Numbered from the stretch's first letter, positions 1 to 6,547 are shown. The stretch is 7,825 nt of DNA from Candidatus Omnitrophota bacterium (GCA_023247595.1 JAHFGF010000076.1:1-7825); one strand, 5' to 3'. A program made the numbers and translations. Notes: generated by a model not told the origin, from the sequence alone.

Positions 1-848
1 TGCGCGAGCATTTCAGAGGCAATCAAAACCATCCAGCCAACGCCCAATGAAATGCGGAGCCCGGCAAAGATATACGGCAACGACGCCGGAATGACAACCT
101 TAAATACTTTGGTGATGTGTCCCAACTGCAGCACACGGCTCACATTGATGTAATCTTTATCCAACGACGCGACCCCTAAGGCCGTGTTGATCAAGGTCGG
201 CCATAACGAACACAACGAAACCGTGATGGCCGAGACCACAAATGATTTTGGAAACATATCATTCGGTTTGGTGTATAACGCGCTCACCACCATGGTCACC
301 AACGGCAGCCACGCTAACGGGGATATTGGTTTAAAGATCTGAATAAAAGGATTAAACGCCGTCATCGCTGTACGGCTGAGGCCGCAAATCACACCCACAG
401 GAAGCGCAATCACCGACGCGATAAAAAATCCAGTGAACACGGTGAGAAGACTCGTAAAGATCTGATCGAGGTACGTTGGTTTCCCGGTATACTTGCGTAT
501 CTTGACTTCGGCCTTGGGATCCTCGGTGAGGATCTGGGCGTTACGATCCACCTGCTTTTGATGAAATTCTCTTGCCTTTCGCCGTTCATCGAAATATTCC
601 GCGGTCAAAAATTTTACTTGTGTGAGAACCGCCATCGGCCCAGGAAGTTTTCCTAAACTTGTATCAATCTTGGAAGCGGTCACCGACCACATCCCTAGAA
701 ATATCAAAATGGCGACAAGCGGAATCCCCGCAGTGAAGGCGATCTGCCGCATTTGCTCACGAGAATCCTCACCGGATACCATCCTGACAAACGGAGTGAC
801 CCATTTGAAACCGCACATGTCCAGAACACCAATAACTTTATTTTTCAT
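1..848 (-). CDS. nrtB: Nitrate ABC transporter permease NrtB (3' end beyond window)
   Basis: Inner-membrane permease of an NrtABCD/SsuABC/TauABC-type importer. The reading frame is open from an ATG at 848 to the window edge: 282 residues and no stop, so the C-terminus is missing. A first hydrophobic segment lies at about residues 37-56, followed by a charged stretch (about 80-125). The binding-protein-dependent permease core then starts, with hydrophobic segments near 129-155, 167-190 and 201-224. Residues about 226-258 form the EAA loop that contacts the ATPase: the expected Gly is in QLGHITKVF and it ends in IPASLPYIFAGLRIS. The phrase KLPGPMAVL near residue 67 matches the LPGP segment of NrtB proteins. 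The start lies 27 bases after the nrtA stop, with AAAGGG upstream as a moderate ribosome site, so it is probably co-transcribed. Nitrate as substrate is inferred from nrtA and nirBD; a related anion (cyanate, bicarbonate) cannot be excluded from the permease alone. Confidence 0.88.
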   Translation of the reverse strand, partial: MKNKVIGVLDMCGFKWVTPFVRMVSGEDSREQMRQIAFTAGIPLVAILIFLGMWSVTASKIDTSLGKLPGPMAVLTQVKFLTAEYFDERRKAREFHQKQVDRNAQILTEDPKAEVKIRKYTGKPTYLDQIFTSLLTVFTGFFIASVIALPVGVICGLSRTAMTAFNPFIQIFKPISPLAWLPLVTMVVSALYTKPNDMFPKSFVVSAITVSLCSLWPTLINTALGVASLDKDYINVSRVLQLGHITKVFKVVIPASLPYIFAGLRISLGVGWMVLIASEMLA

Positions 849-875
849 ACAGCAAAGCGCCCTTTCTTAAAAGCC

Positions 876-2255
876 TTAATCCTTATTGCCAATCTTGAAT
901 TTCCGAAGATACTCATTCGGTTTATGTCCATCGTAGGCAATGCCGTCAATAAAATCCGCTGTCGACTCCTTAAATCCGTCCGTCTGCGGAATATCAGATT
1001 CGTTTATTTTTCCTTCATTGACCAATTCTTTAGCCGCAGTGAGCCAAATATCCGGACGATAAACTTTTTTGGCCATGTCAATATACCAACCATCGTCTTT
1101 AGTGGAACCGATCTGTCCCCATCGCCGCATTTGGGTAAGATACCAAATGGCATCGCTGTAGAACGGATACGTCGCGTTGTAACGGAAAAAGACGTTAAAA
1201 TCAGGAAGCGAACGCTTGTCACCTTTTTCATATTCAAAGGTTCCTGTCATACTATTGGCGATGACTTGATAATCGGCGCCAACATATTCCGGCTTTGATA
1301 AAATTTTTGCCGCCTCAGCGCGGTTTTTGCCGTTATCCTCATCCAACCATTTACCCGCACGGATCATGGCCTTCACAAGGGCAATATGTGTGTTCGGATA
1401 TTTATCCGCCCATGCTTTGGTCACACCAAAAACTTTCTCCGGATTGTTTTTCCATATCTCATAATCAGTCACGACCGGGACACCAATCCCCTTAAAAACC
1501 GCCTGCTGATTCCAGGGTTCACCAACGCTATACCCGTTAATAGTACCGGCTTCAAGCGTTGCCGGCATTTGCGGAGGAGGAGTTACCGAAATAAAAACGT
1601 CGGCGTCAACTGTCCCCGTAGTATCCGTCGCTGTATAATAACCGGGGCTAATACCGGCGGCAGCCAGCCAATAACGCAACTCATAATTATGCGTAGAAAC
1701 CGGAAACACCATGCCCATCTTAAATTGTTTGCCTTGTTCCTTAAATTTTGTAATAGCTGGCTTAAGCGCTTCGGCAGTGATCGGATGAACCGGCTTTCCG
1801 TTTTCTTCGGCAACGTTCGGTTTCATTAGATCCCAGACTTCATTGGAAACTGTTGTCGCATTACCGTTGAGATCCATGCTAAACGCAGTGACGATGTCCG
1901 CAGATGTGCCAAATCCCACACCAGCGCCCAACGGCTGCCCAGCCAACATGTGAGCGCCGTCCAATTCTCCGCTGATAACCCGATCCAATAATACTTTCCA
2001 ATTGGCCTGAGGTTGCAGCGTGACATAAAGACCTTCCTCCTCAAAAAAACCTTTTTCTTTGGCTATGACCAAAGGCGCGCAATCGGTAAGCTTGATAAAA
2101 CCAATGGTCAACTCATCTTTCTCAAGCATCTTTCCCGCCATCGCGGGAGAAGAGACCATAGACAAAAGACCAATGACCAAAAACAACGAACAAATTTTTT
2201 TAATAAGAACACTGTCAGAAAATAATTTTGCCACCATTTTGAGTGCTTGTTTCAT
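876..2255 (-). CDS. nrtA: Nitrate ABC transporter periplasmic substrate-binding protein (NrtA/CmpA family)
   Basis: Periplasmic solute-binding component that captures nitrate and hands it to NrtB. I chose the ATG at 2255 (459 residues), not the in-frame ATG at 2285, because GGAGGT at 2261-2266 sits 5 bases before 2255 while nothing resembling a ribosome site precedes 2285. Residues 1-40 are a Sec signal peptide: lysines, then a hydrophobic core near 22-35, then an AMA|G cleavage site. There is no lipobox cysteine, so the protein is probably soluble, whereas cyanobacterial NrtA is a lipoprotein. The mature part begins [20 protein letters not shown], typical of the NrtA/CmpA/SsuA fold. W86 (ANWK) and H189 ([11 protein letters not shown]) lie where NrtA has anion-pocket residues, and [10 protein letters not shown] near 240-249 is a family signature. 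Length is normal for NrtA. It follows nirD by 36 bases, which supports nitrate rather than bicarbonate (CmpA) as substrate. Confidence 0.9.
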   Translation of the reverse strand: MKQALKMVAKLFSDSVLIKKICSLFLVIGLLSMVSSPAMAGKMLEKDELTIGFIKLTDCAPLVIAKEKGFFEEEGLYVTLQPQANWKVLLDRVISGELDGAHMLAGQPLGAGVGFGTSADIVTAFSMDLNGNATTVSNEVWDLMKPNVAEENGKPVHPITAEALKPAITKFKEQGKQFKMGMVFPVSTHNYELRYWLAAAGISPGYYTATDTTGTVDADVFISVTPPPQMPATLEAGTINGYSVGEPWNQQAVFKGIGVPVVTDYEIWKNNPEKVFGVTKAWADKYPNTHIALVKAMIRAGKWLDEDNGKNRAEAAKILSKPEYVGADYQVIANSMTGTFEYEKGDKRSLPDFNVFFRYNATYPFYSDAIWYLTQMRRWGQIGSTKDDGWYIDMAKKVYRPDIWLTAAKELVNEGKINESDIPQTDGFKESTADFIDGIAYDGHKPNEYLRKFKIGNKD

Positions 2256-2291
2256 TAGATACCTCCACGCCTTTTTAAGATTCATAGTCGG

Positions 2292-2654
2292 TTAATTCAA
2301 TGAAAGCTGTTGTTTATGTTTTGAACTGCCTACCGGCGAATAACAAAACTCGATCATGACGCTTCCGTTTTCCTGCCATGTTTTAAAAACCTTGACGCAT
2401 TCCTGTCCGTCGCTGCCTTTTCCGGTCTCAAGATCAAATTTATGTCCGTGCAAAGGGCACACCACTTTGCCGTTTCCGATAACGCCTTCCGACAACGGCC
2501 CCTGGCGGTGAGGACAACGATTCTCAATTGCAAAAACTCCGCCGGTCCTGGGCCTGATGACGGCAATTTCTGTTTCAAGAACAACAAAACACATCCCTTG
2601 CCCCAAAGGTATTTGATCAACAGGACCAAGATTGACGAGTATTTTCTTTTCCAT
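2292..2654 (-). CDS. nirD: Nitrite reductase small subunit NirD, Rieske-type
   Basis: A 120-residue Rieske [2Fe-2S] protein of the NirD family, partner of the siroheme nitrite reductase NirB in the cytoplasm. The two cluster-binding boxes are complete: C47-P-H49 (RCPHRQGPLSEG) and C66-P-L-H69 (VCPLHGHKF), 16 residues apart between C49-box and C66, with the usual LETGK following. An intact cluster site is notable because some NirD subunits, for example that of Escherichia coli as I recall it, have lost these ligands. No signal peptide or membrane segment is present, which argues against a cytochrome bc-type Rieske protein. The start is well supported: AGGAGG lies 4 bases before the ATG. It sits 38 bases after nirB and 36 bases before nrtA. 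An alternative is a Rieske ferredoxin that serves NirB without being a strict NirD orthologue. Confidence 0.88.
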   Translation of the reverse strand: MEKKILVNLGPVDQIPLGQGMCFVVLETEIAVIRPRTGGVFAIENRCPHRQGPLSEGVIGNGKVVCPLHGHKFDLETGKGSDGQECVKVFKTWQENGSVMIEFCYSPVGSSKHKQQLSLN

Positions 2655-2664
2655 AAATCCTCCT

Positions 2665-2685
2665 GGGACGAACGGCCGTTCGCCC
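2665..2685 (-). promoter_or_regulatory. GC-rich dyad between nirB and nirD, just upstream of the nirD ribosome site
   Basis: Positions 2669-2682 are a perfect 14-base palindrome (CGAACGGCCGTTCG). It is extended by GGG/CCC on the two sides with one extra base at 2668. In the nirBD transcript it can fold as a GC-rich hairpin with a GGCC loop that ends directly before the AGGAGG of nirD and starts 7 bases after the nirB stop. No T run follows it, so it is not an intrinsic terminator. An mRNA stabilising or processing hairpin, or a modulator of nirD translation, is an inference. Confidence 0.55.
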
Positions 2686-2692
2686 GTTAAAA

Positions 2693-5179
2693 TTATTTCT
2701 TTGTTTTCTGCTCCGACACAACGATCGGACCTTCAAATTGCCCTTGGTAGGCCGGGACATCCGATTCTTTCCACGGATCTTTGTATGCTTGGACAGCAGA
2801 CTGCATGCGTTCATCGAGCTGCGCGCAGATTCCCAGCGAATCATCCACCAAAATACTTTTAAGCGTATCAACGCCGATGCGTTCTAAAAATCCGTAGGTG
2901 CGTTCTAAATATTTTCCATGCTCGCGGTAATACTGCATGAACCGTCCGATCATCTGGACCGATTCATCATGACCGGTAACCGTGCACAACAAATCGCCTT
3001 TACGCACCGATGCTCCGGCCGCGCCGCCGATATAAATTTCCCACTTATCTTCTCCGATTGCGACAGCGCCGATGTCCTTGACATAAGCCTCTGAACAATT
3101 GCGCGGACATCCGGCGGTGGCAAGCTTCATTTTGTGGGGCGATTCAATGCCTTGAAACCGGCGCTCAATTTTATCGGCGAGCGCGATGGAATCACCCAGC
3201 CCATAACGGCAGAAATCCGTGCCCACGCAGCTCTTGCAGGTGCGAAACGCTTTCGTGTACGCGTGTCCGCTGGGCATATCTAAATCTTTCCAGATTTTCG
3301 GCAGGTCTGCTTTTTTAACACCGAGCAGATCAATGCGCTGTCCGCCGGTAAATTTGACCATCTTGACGTTGTATTTGACCGCTGCTTGGGCGATGCGCAA
3401 AAGCTCAGCCGCGGATGTCACACCGGCATAAATTCTTGGAACAACCGAATAGGTTCCGTCTTTTTGGATGTTGGCGTGAACGCGGTCGTTGATGAAACGC
3501 GCGTCACGCTCATCCTCATATTCTCCCGCCCAAATGGTTTTTAATAATGAGGCCAACCCAATTTTGCTGTCGGGATCTTCCACACCATCCGCAAGCGTAT
3601 TAAACACAGCGCTGACGGATTTAAGATTTTGGGTACGGATTTCAGCGACCAACTGGGATTTTTCCAGATGCACGCCGGGAACATAATAGTGTTCACTGGG
3701 GTCATAGGAAACCTTGCCGACGCACGATTCAATGATTTGCGCGATCATGCCGCGGCACGACCCGCAGCCTTTGCCGGCTTTGGTCTTGGCTCCGACGGAA
3801 GCCACCGTTTGGGCGCCGTCATTAATCGCGGCAACAATCGTTTTTTTACACACACCGTTGCAATTGCAGATCTGCGCGTTATCCGGAAGGTCCGCCGCTT
3901 TAATCAATGACGTCCCTTTGATATTCCCGAATAAAAGCTCGGAACGATTTTCCGGCACAACCTGCTCATTATTGAACATCTGGATAAGCGCGTCCGCGGT
4001 GTCGGTATCGCCTAAAAGGATCGCGCCCAAAAGCTTGTTGTCACGAATAACAAGTTTTTTATAAATGCCGCGGTTAGGCTCGCGGTAGATTACAACTTCA
4101 TCCGTCGATTCCTTGGCGTCTTTCTCTCCTAACGAAACAAGATCAACACCCATGACCTTCAACTTCGTGCCGAGCTTGGAACCGACATACGCTGCTTCGG
4201 GATTGAATTCGCTGATAATGTCAGCCATGGCGCGTGCCTGTTCCCAAATCGGTTCAACAAGACCATACAGTTTTCCGCGATGTTCAACGCATTCACCAAG
4301 CGCGAAGATGGATGGATCGCTCGTTTGCATCTGGTCATTACAGACAATGCCTTTATTAACGAAGAGCCCGGAGTCTTTGGCAACTTCTGTGATGGGACGG
4401 ATACCGGCGCTGACGACCACCATATCGGTCGCAAGCGTTGCGCCATCTGAAAAAATCAGCGATCGAATCTGCCCGTCCATATTTTGGATCTGCGATGTCT
4501 TACGGTCCAAAAGCACCAAAAGGCCCATGCCTTCAAGGGTGCGTTTGAGCATCTGGGCCGATTCAACATCCAATTGAGCCGGCATCAGCTGGGGTGCAGC
4601 TTCAACGATCGTAACCTCGAGATTATGCGTCATAAGACCGCGGGCCGCCTCCAACCCCAAAAGCCCGCCGCCGATCACAACTGCCTTGCGGCAGCCTTTG
4701 GCGTATTCAGCGATGTGATCGCAATCATCAATCGTTCGAAAAAGAAAAGTGCCCTGTCCGCCGAAACCTTCCATCGGCGGCACAAACGGACGCGAACCAG
4801 TGGCAATGATGGCGTAATCGTAGGTTTCTTCAATAATATCTCCGCGCAAAGACTCTTGTCCGTGCGTTGCGTAAGCCGCGGCTTGCGGCAAAAGTTCACG
4901 GCCAAAAACGATCTTACGCGTGGTATCGATCTGAAAGACCTTCACGCCCGCGTGGAGCTTGATATTATTTTCCTTGTACCAGTTCAAAGGATTAATAAAA
5001 ATATCTTCCGGTTCCTGGGTCTGGTTAAGGACATTGCTCAAAAGAATACGGTTGTAGTTGCCGTAAGGTTCCGCCCCGAACATAACAAAATCAAACTTCC
5101 CCGGAACCCTCCCCATGATCTCCTCGACCACCCTGGCTCCTGCCATCCCGTTTCCTATGACCACAATTTTTTTCTTCAT
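2693..5179 (-). CDS. nirB: NADH-dependent assimilatory nitrite reductase large subunit NirB
   Basis: Cytoplasmic siroheme enzyme that reduces nitrite to ammonium with six electrons from NAD(P)H. With the start at 5179 it has 828 residues, close to the usual size of about 800-850. Domains in order: a FAD site GNGMAG at 9-14; a NAD(P)H site GGGLLG at 170-175; a BFD-like [2Fe-2S] domain with C438, C440, C472 and C475; a nitrite/sulfite reductase ferredoxin-like half-domain; and the siroheme/[4Fe-4S] domain with C651-x5-C657 (CVGTDFC) and C691-x3-C695 (GCPRNC). All cofactor ligands are present. GGGAGG at 5189-5194 is 9 bases before ATG 5179 and 3 before ATG 5185; 5179 gives the family-typical MKKKIVVIGNG. 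A farther in-frame ATG at 5245 would make the frame read through a terminator hairpin and is unlikely. It heads the nirB-nirD-nrtA-nrtB operon and is preceded by a tandem attenuator leader. Confidence 0.95.
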   Translation of the reverse strand: MKKKIVVIGNGMAGARVVEEIMGRVPGKFDFVMFGAEPYGNYNRILLSNVLNQTQEPEDIFINPLNWYKENNIKLHAGVKVFQIDTTRKIVFGRELLPQAAAYATHGQESLRGDIIEETYDYAIIATGSRPFVPPMEGFGGQGTFLFRTIDDCDHIAEYAKGCRKAVVIGGGLLGLEAARGLMTHNLEVTIVEAAPQLMPAQLDVESAQMLKRTLEGMGLLVLLDRKTSQIQNMDGQIRSLIFSDGATLATDMVVVSAGIRPITEVAKDSGLFVNKGIVCNDQMQTSDPSIFALGECVEHRGKLYGLVEPIWEQARAMADIISEFNPEAAYVGSKLGTKLKVMGVDLVSLGEKDAKESTDEVVIYREPNRGIYKKLVIRDNKLLGAILLGDTDTADALIQMFNNEQVVPENRSELLFGNIKGTSLIKAADLPDNAQICNCNGVCKKTIVAAINDGAQTVASVGAKTKAGKGCGSCRGMIAQIIESCVGKVSYDPSEHYYVPGVHLEKSQLVAEIRTQNLKSVSAVFNTLADGVEDPDSKIGLASLLKTIWAGEYEDERDARFINDRVHANIQKDGTYSVVPRIYAGVTSAAELLRIAQAAVKYNVKMVKFTGGQRIDLLGVKKADLPKIWKDLDMPSGHAYTKAFRTCKSCVGTDFCRYGLGDSIALADKIERRFQGIESPHKMKLATAGCPRNCSEAYVKDIGAVAIGEDKWEIYIGGAAGASVRKGDLLCTVTGHDESVQMIGRFMQYYREHGKYLERTYGFLERIGVDTLKSILVDDSLGICAQLDERMQSAVQAYKDPWKESDVPAYQGQFEGPIVVSEQKTKK

Positions 5180-5188
5180 TCCCATGAA

Positions 5189-5194
5189 CCTCCC
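5189..5194 (-). promoter_or_regulatory. nirB ribosome binding site
   Basis: GGGAGG on the minus strand. It sits 9 bases before ATG 5179 and 3 bases before ATG 5185, so it favours 5179 and excludes 5245 as the start. It begins only 4 bases after the T run of the second leader terminator, so read-through of that terminator directly exposes the nirB translation start. Confidence 0.75.
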
Positions 5195-5198
5195 AAAC

Positions 5199-5232
5199 AA
5201 AAAATCCCACCTCCGGCTAGGCGGAGATGGGA
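5199..5232 (-). terminator. Second intrinsic terminator (attenuator) of the nirB leader
   Basis: In the transcript the arms UCCCAUCUCCG and CGGAGGUGGGA form an 11-pair stem with one G-U pair and a six-base loop (CCUAGC). Six U and then GUUUG follow directly. This is a textbook Rho-independent terminator. It lies between the promoter and the gene it would terminate, 4 bases before the ribosome site, so it must be conditional. Its 5' arm shares bases 5230-5232 with the 3' arm of the preceding GGAC-GUUGAA-GUCC hairpin, so the two structures exclude each other. Confidence 0.85.
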
Positions 5233-5260
5233 CTTCAACGTCCATAAACAGCTCTGTTTA
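5230..5260 (-). promoter_or_regulatory. Second two-hairpin ANTAR-type antiterminator element of the nirB leader
   Basis: Two adjacent small hairpins are separated by one base. The first (5245-5260) is UAAAC-AGAGCU-GUUUA and the second (5230-5243) is GGAC-GUUGAA-GUCC. Each can be drawn with a hexanucleotide loop. ANTAR antiterminator RNAs have two such hairpins with conserved A at loop position 1 and G at position 4. The first loop fits both; the second has G at both 1 and 4. The first hairpin could also close further by A-U and G-C pairing inside the loop, which weakens the drawing. The second hairpin overlaps the 5' arm of the terminator at 5199-5232, as required for antitermination. Identification is by structure and context; no binding protein is in the window. 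Confidence 0.6.
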
Positions 5261-5270
5261 AAAAACAAAT

Positions 5271-5303
5271 AAAAAACCCAATATACCTCGTGGCAGTATT
5301 GGG
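5271..5303 (-). terminator. First intrinsic terminator (attenuator) of the nirB leader
   Basis: CCCAAUA pairs with UAUUGGG. The stem continues through UGCC/GGUA around an ACGA loop, with one bulged C, giving 11 pairs. Six U follow, then AUUUG and a second U tract. Its first bases (5301-5303) are also the 3' arm of the upstream GGAC-AUUGAA-GCCC hairpin, so formation of one prevents the other. It lies about 66 bases downstream of the predicted transcription start and about 90 upstream of nirB. Confidence 0.8.
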
Positions 5304-5360
5304 CTTCAATGTCCTTGCTTCGTAACTGAATCCTGAACTAGGGCGTCATTGCCTTAACTC
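5301..5360 (-). promoter_or_regulatory. First two-hairpin ANTAR-type antiterminator element of the nirB leader
   Basis: Hairpin one (5335-5360) has arms GAGUUAAGGC and GCCCUAGUUC with one A-C mismatch and two G-U pairs, closing the hexaloop AAUGAC. Hairpin two (5301-5314) is GGAC-AUUGAA-GCCC, also with a hexaloop and one A-C mismatch. Both loops have A at position 1 and G at position 4, the defining bases of RNA targets of ANTAR proteins such as NasR and EutV. The linker is 20 bases. Hairpin two shares its 3' arm with the following terminator. Such leaders are known in front of nitrate and nitrite assimilation operons (Klebsiella nasF; NasT-controlled operons of Pseudomonas and Azotobacter), so location and structure agree. 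Confidence 0.75.
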
Positions 5361-5375
5361 AAATGATACAACGTA

Positions 5376-5403
5376 AGTATAAAGTGTTATTTTAATCGGT
5401 CAA
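5376..5403 (-). promoter_or_regulatory. Predicted sigma70-type promoter of the nir-nrt operon
   Basis: TTGACC (5398-5403) and TATACT (5376-5381) on the minus strand are 16 bases apart, both close to consensus. The expected start of transcription is near 5369. That leaves about 190 bases of leader before nirB and places the first hairpin about 9 bases into the RNA, so all four small hairpins and both terminators fall inside the transcript. Confidence 0.7.
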
Positions 5404-5590
5404 TACCCATTTTTGAATCAGCCAAAAAATCAAACCAACCGACGGATTAGTAAAAATTTCATCCTAAGAAACACATCTTATTTTTTTCCAATCATTCTTG
5501 AAGTTATGTTACCCGACGTGAACAATCAAGACTGGCTTTAAAAAATTCTAACAATCCCTATAAAATACTTATTTTTATAGGTACTTCAAA
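5404..5590. other. AT-rich intergenic region upstream of the nirB promoter
   Basis: No gene is seen here. It holds the spacer between the end of the PAS-LuxR gene and the nirB promoter, and is the natural place for activator sites. A short dyad, TTTTTG-N7-CAAAAA at 5410-5428, lies about 41-59 bases before the predicted start, a position typical of activators. A longer one is listed separately at 5557-5581. The hexamer CCGACG occurs twice (5439-5444 and 5513-5518). None of these matches a regulator site I can name. Confidence 0.4.
5557..5581. repeat. Perfect AT-rich inverted repeat CCTATAAAA-N7-TTTTATAGG
   Basis: Nine-base arms pair perfectly around a 7-base centre, starting 9 bases after the PAS-LuxR stop codon. 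As RNA it could be a weak 3' hairpin of that transcript, but no T run follows directly (GATTGTTAGAA comes first) and the stem is mostly A-T. As DNA it could be a protein site between the regulator gene and the nir promoter. The sequence does not decide. Confidence 0.5.
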
Positions 5591-6466
5591 TCAAAGAGTC
5601 TTCAAGTAACCGGTTAAATTTACCCCATTCTTATCTAAGCCCAGCTTCTTACGGATGTGATCGCGGTGATGCTCGACCGTTCGCACAGAGACCGATAAAA
5701 GATCAGCGATCGCTTTTGTGGAAAGCCCATTTTTGACCATGTCACAAATCTCAATCTCCCTCGGGGTTAGCCCCCACGAAGGATTTGTCAACTTGCCTCC
5801 GAATGAGGATGTCAGGCCCAAGAAATTCTTTTCCAAGATATCGACATAACGCTGATCCAGTTCGCTTCCCTTGCGCCTTAATTTTTTCAACAACGGCAAG
5901 ATCAATTTCTCCAGATTTAACCGGACACTGTTTCGTAAATTTTGCTTCTCAATTTCAATATTCGCCAAAAGCGCGTTAAGCGCCTGGTTATGCTGCTCCA
6001 AAGTTAATTTTTGTTCCTTGAGCGCGACCGTAGAACTGGCAAGCGTTTCGTAGGAACGGTTCAAATAACTAATATCTATAACCGTCCCGCGCGTGTTCAA
6101 AAGCACACCATTGCGGTCAAATCGCGCCGAGGCGTTCAAAATAACTTCAACGCTTGCCCCGTTCTTTGTTTTTAAAGTGTAGCGAAGGTCAGTCACCCGC
6201 CCTTTGCGGGAAACATCCTTCCAATGGCGTTCAAATTGCCGTCGCTGCTGGGAAACAATTAAGTCAGACCATTGCTTCTTACCAACAACTTCTTCTTTGG
6301 CATAACCAAGCATATCAAGTTCGGCCTTGTTCATGGCCTGAATAATCTTATCCGGACCGAACACATGAAAACCAATAGGCGAATTTTCAAAAAAATCACG
6401 CAGAAAAGCCTCGTCCGTTAATAAAAGGTCGTTTTGCGGCCCGACAGTTTTAAACTTCTTAGCCAT
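5591..6466 (-). CDS. PAS domain-containing LuxR-type transcriptional regulator
   Basis: A 291-residue cytoplasmic regulator. Residues about 19-135 form a PAS domain with adjoining PAC region (FFENSPIGFHVFGPDKIIQA; LGYAKEEVVGK; TLKTKNGASVEVILNASA; GTVIDIS). About 136-180 is a likely coiled coil rich in Leu, Gln, Asn and Glu (LKEQKLTLEQHNQALNALL). Residues 231-289 are a LuxR/GerE helix-turn-helix (LTPREIEICDMV, STKAIADLLSVS, RTVEHHRDHIRKKLG). There is no receiver domain with phospho-Asp, no transmembrane segment and no kinase domain, so it is not a classical response regulator. The signal sensed by the PAS domain is unknown; no haem- or flavin-binding residues are obvious. GAGG lies 6 bases before the ATG. 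Its position beside the nir-nrt operon and the leader motif it shares with nirB suggest a role in nitrogen regulation, but this is inference. Confidence 0.85.
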   Translation of the reverse strand: MAKKFKTVGPQNDLLLTDEAFLRDFFENSPIGFHVFGPDKIIQAMNKAELDMLGYAKEEVVGKKQWSDLIVSQQRRQFERHWKDVSRKGRVTDLRYTLKTKNGASVEVILNASARFDRNGVLLNTRGTVIDISYLNRSYETLASSTVALKEQKLTLEQHNQALNALLANIEIEKQNLRNSVRLNLEKLILPLLKKLRRKGSELDQRYVDILEKNFLGLTSSFGGKLTNPSWGLTPREIEICDMVKNGLSTKAIADLLSVSVRTVEHHRDHIRKKLGLDKNGVNLTGYLKTL

Positions 6467-6480
6467 ATTTCCTCTTAAAT

Positions 6481-6510
6481 AAAAAAACTGTTCAAATTAA
6501 ATTCGAACAG
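6481..6510 (-). terminator. Intrinsic terminator in the leader of the PAS-LuxR gene
   Basis: The arms CUGUUCGAA and UUUGAACAG form a nine-pair stem with one G-U pair and a five-base loop, followed directly by seven U and AUUU. It lies 14 bases before the PAS-LuxR start and about 30 after the predicted transcription start, so it is placed as an attenuator. It could also end read-through from surE, for which no other terminator is seen. Confidence 0.75.
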
Positions 6511-6523
6511 GACTTCAATGCCC
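6510..6523 (-). promoter_or_regulatory. Third copy of the GGRC-RUUGAA-GYCC leader hairpin
   Basis: GGGC-AUUGAA-GUCC on the minus strand: four pairs (one G-U) and a hexaloop with A at position 1 and G at position 4. It is nearly identical to 5301-5314 and 5230-5243, and like them it abuts and slightly overlaps (one base) the 5' arm of a terminator. I do not see a convincing first hairpin ahead of it. UCC...GGA in the segment 6525-6540 is too weak to call. Confidence 0.6.
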
Positions 6524-6547
6524 TTCCCTAAGATACTGGACAACACA

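Noticed and set aside
753..1298. Long plus-strand open frame opposite nrtA and nrtB
   Set aside because: The peptide has no recognisable family features, it overlaps two well-supported genes on the other strand, and there is no plausible ribosome site.
2256..2285. In-frame upstream start of nrtA at 2285
   Set aside because: No ribosome site before it, while GGAGGT is placed correctly for ATG 2255. The extension would only lengthen the signal peptide's N-region.
5180..5245. In-frame N-terminal extension of nirB from an ATG at 5245
   Set aside because: The extra codons run through the antiterminator hairpin and the terminator stem, there is no ribosome site before 5245, and the family-typical start MKKKIVVIGNG with GGGAGG upstream is at 5179.
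4484..5272. 262-codon plus-strand open frame opposite nirB
   Set aside because: It is antisense to conserved NirB domains and to the structured leader; its composition is that of a shadow frame.
5199..5303. The two leader terminators as simple 3' ends of the PAS-LuxR transcript
   Set aside because: They lie 290-390 bases after that gene's stop, with a strong same-strand promoter in between, and each is coupled to overlapping alternative hairpins. Attenuation of nirB explains them better.
5199..5360. A metabolite riboswitch (for example molybdenum cofactor) in the nirB leader
   Set aside because: No large conserved aptamer junction is visible. The repeated small hexaloop hairpins joined to terminators fit protein-mediated antitermination.
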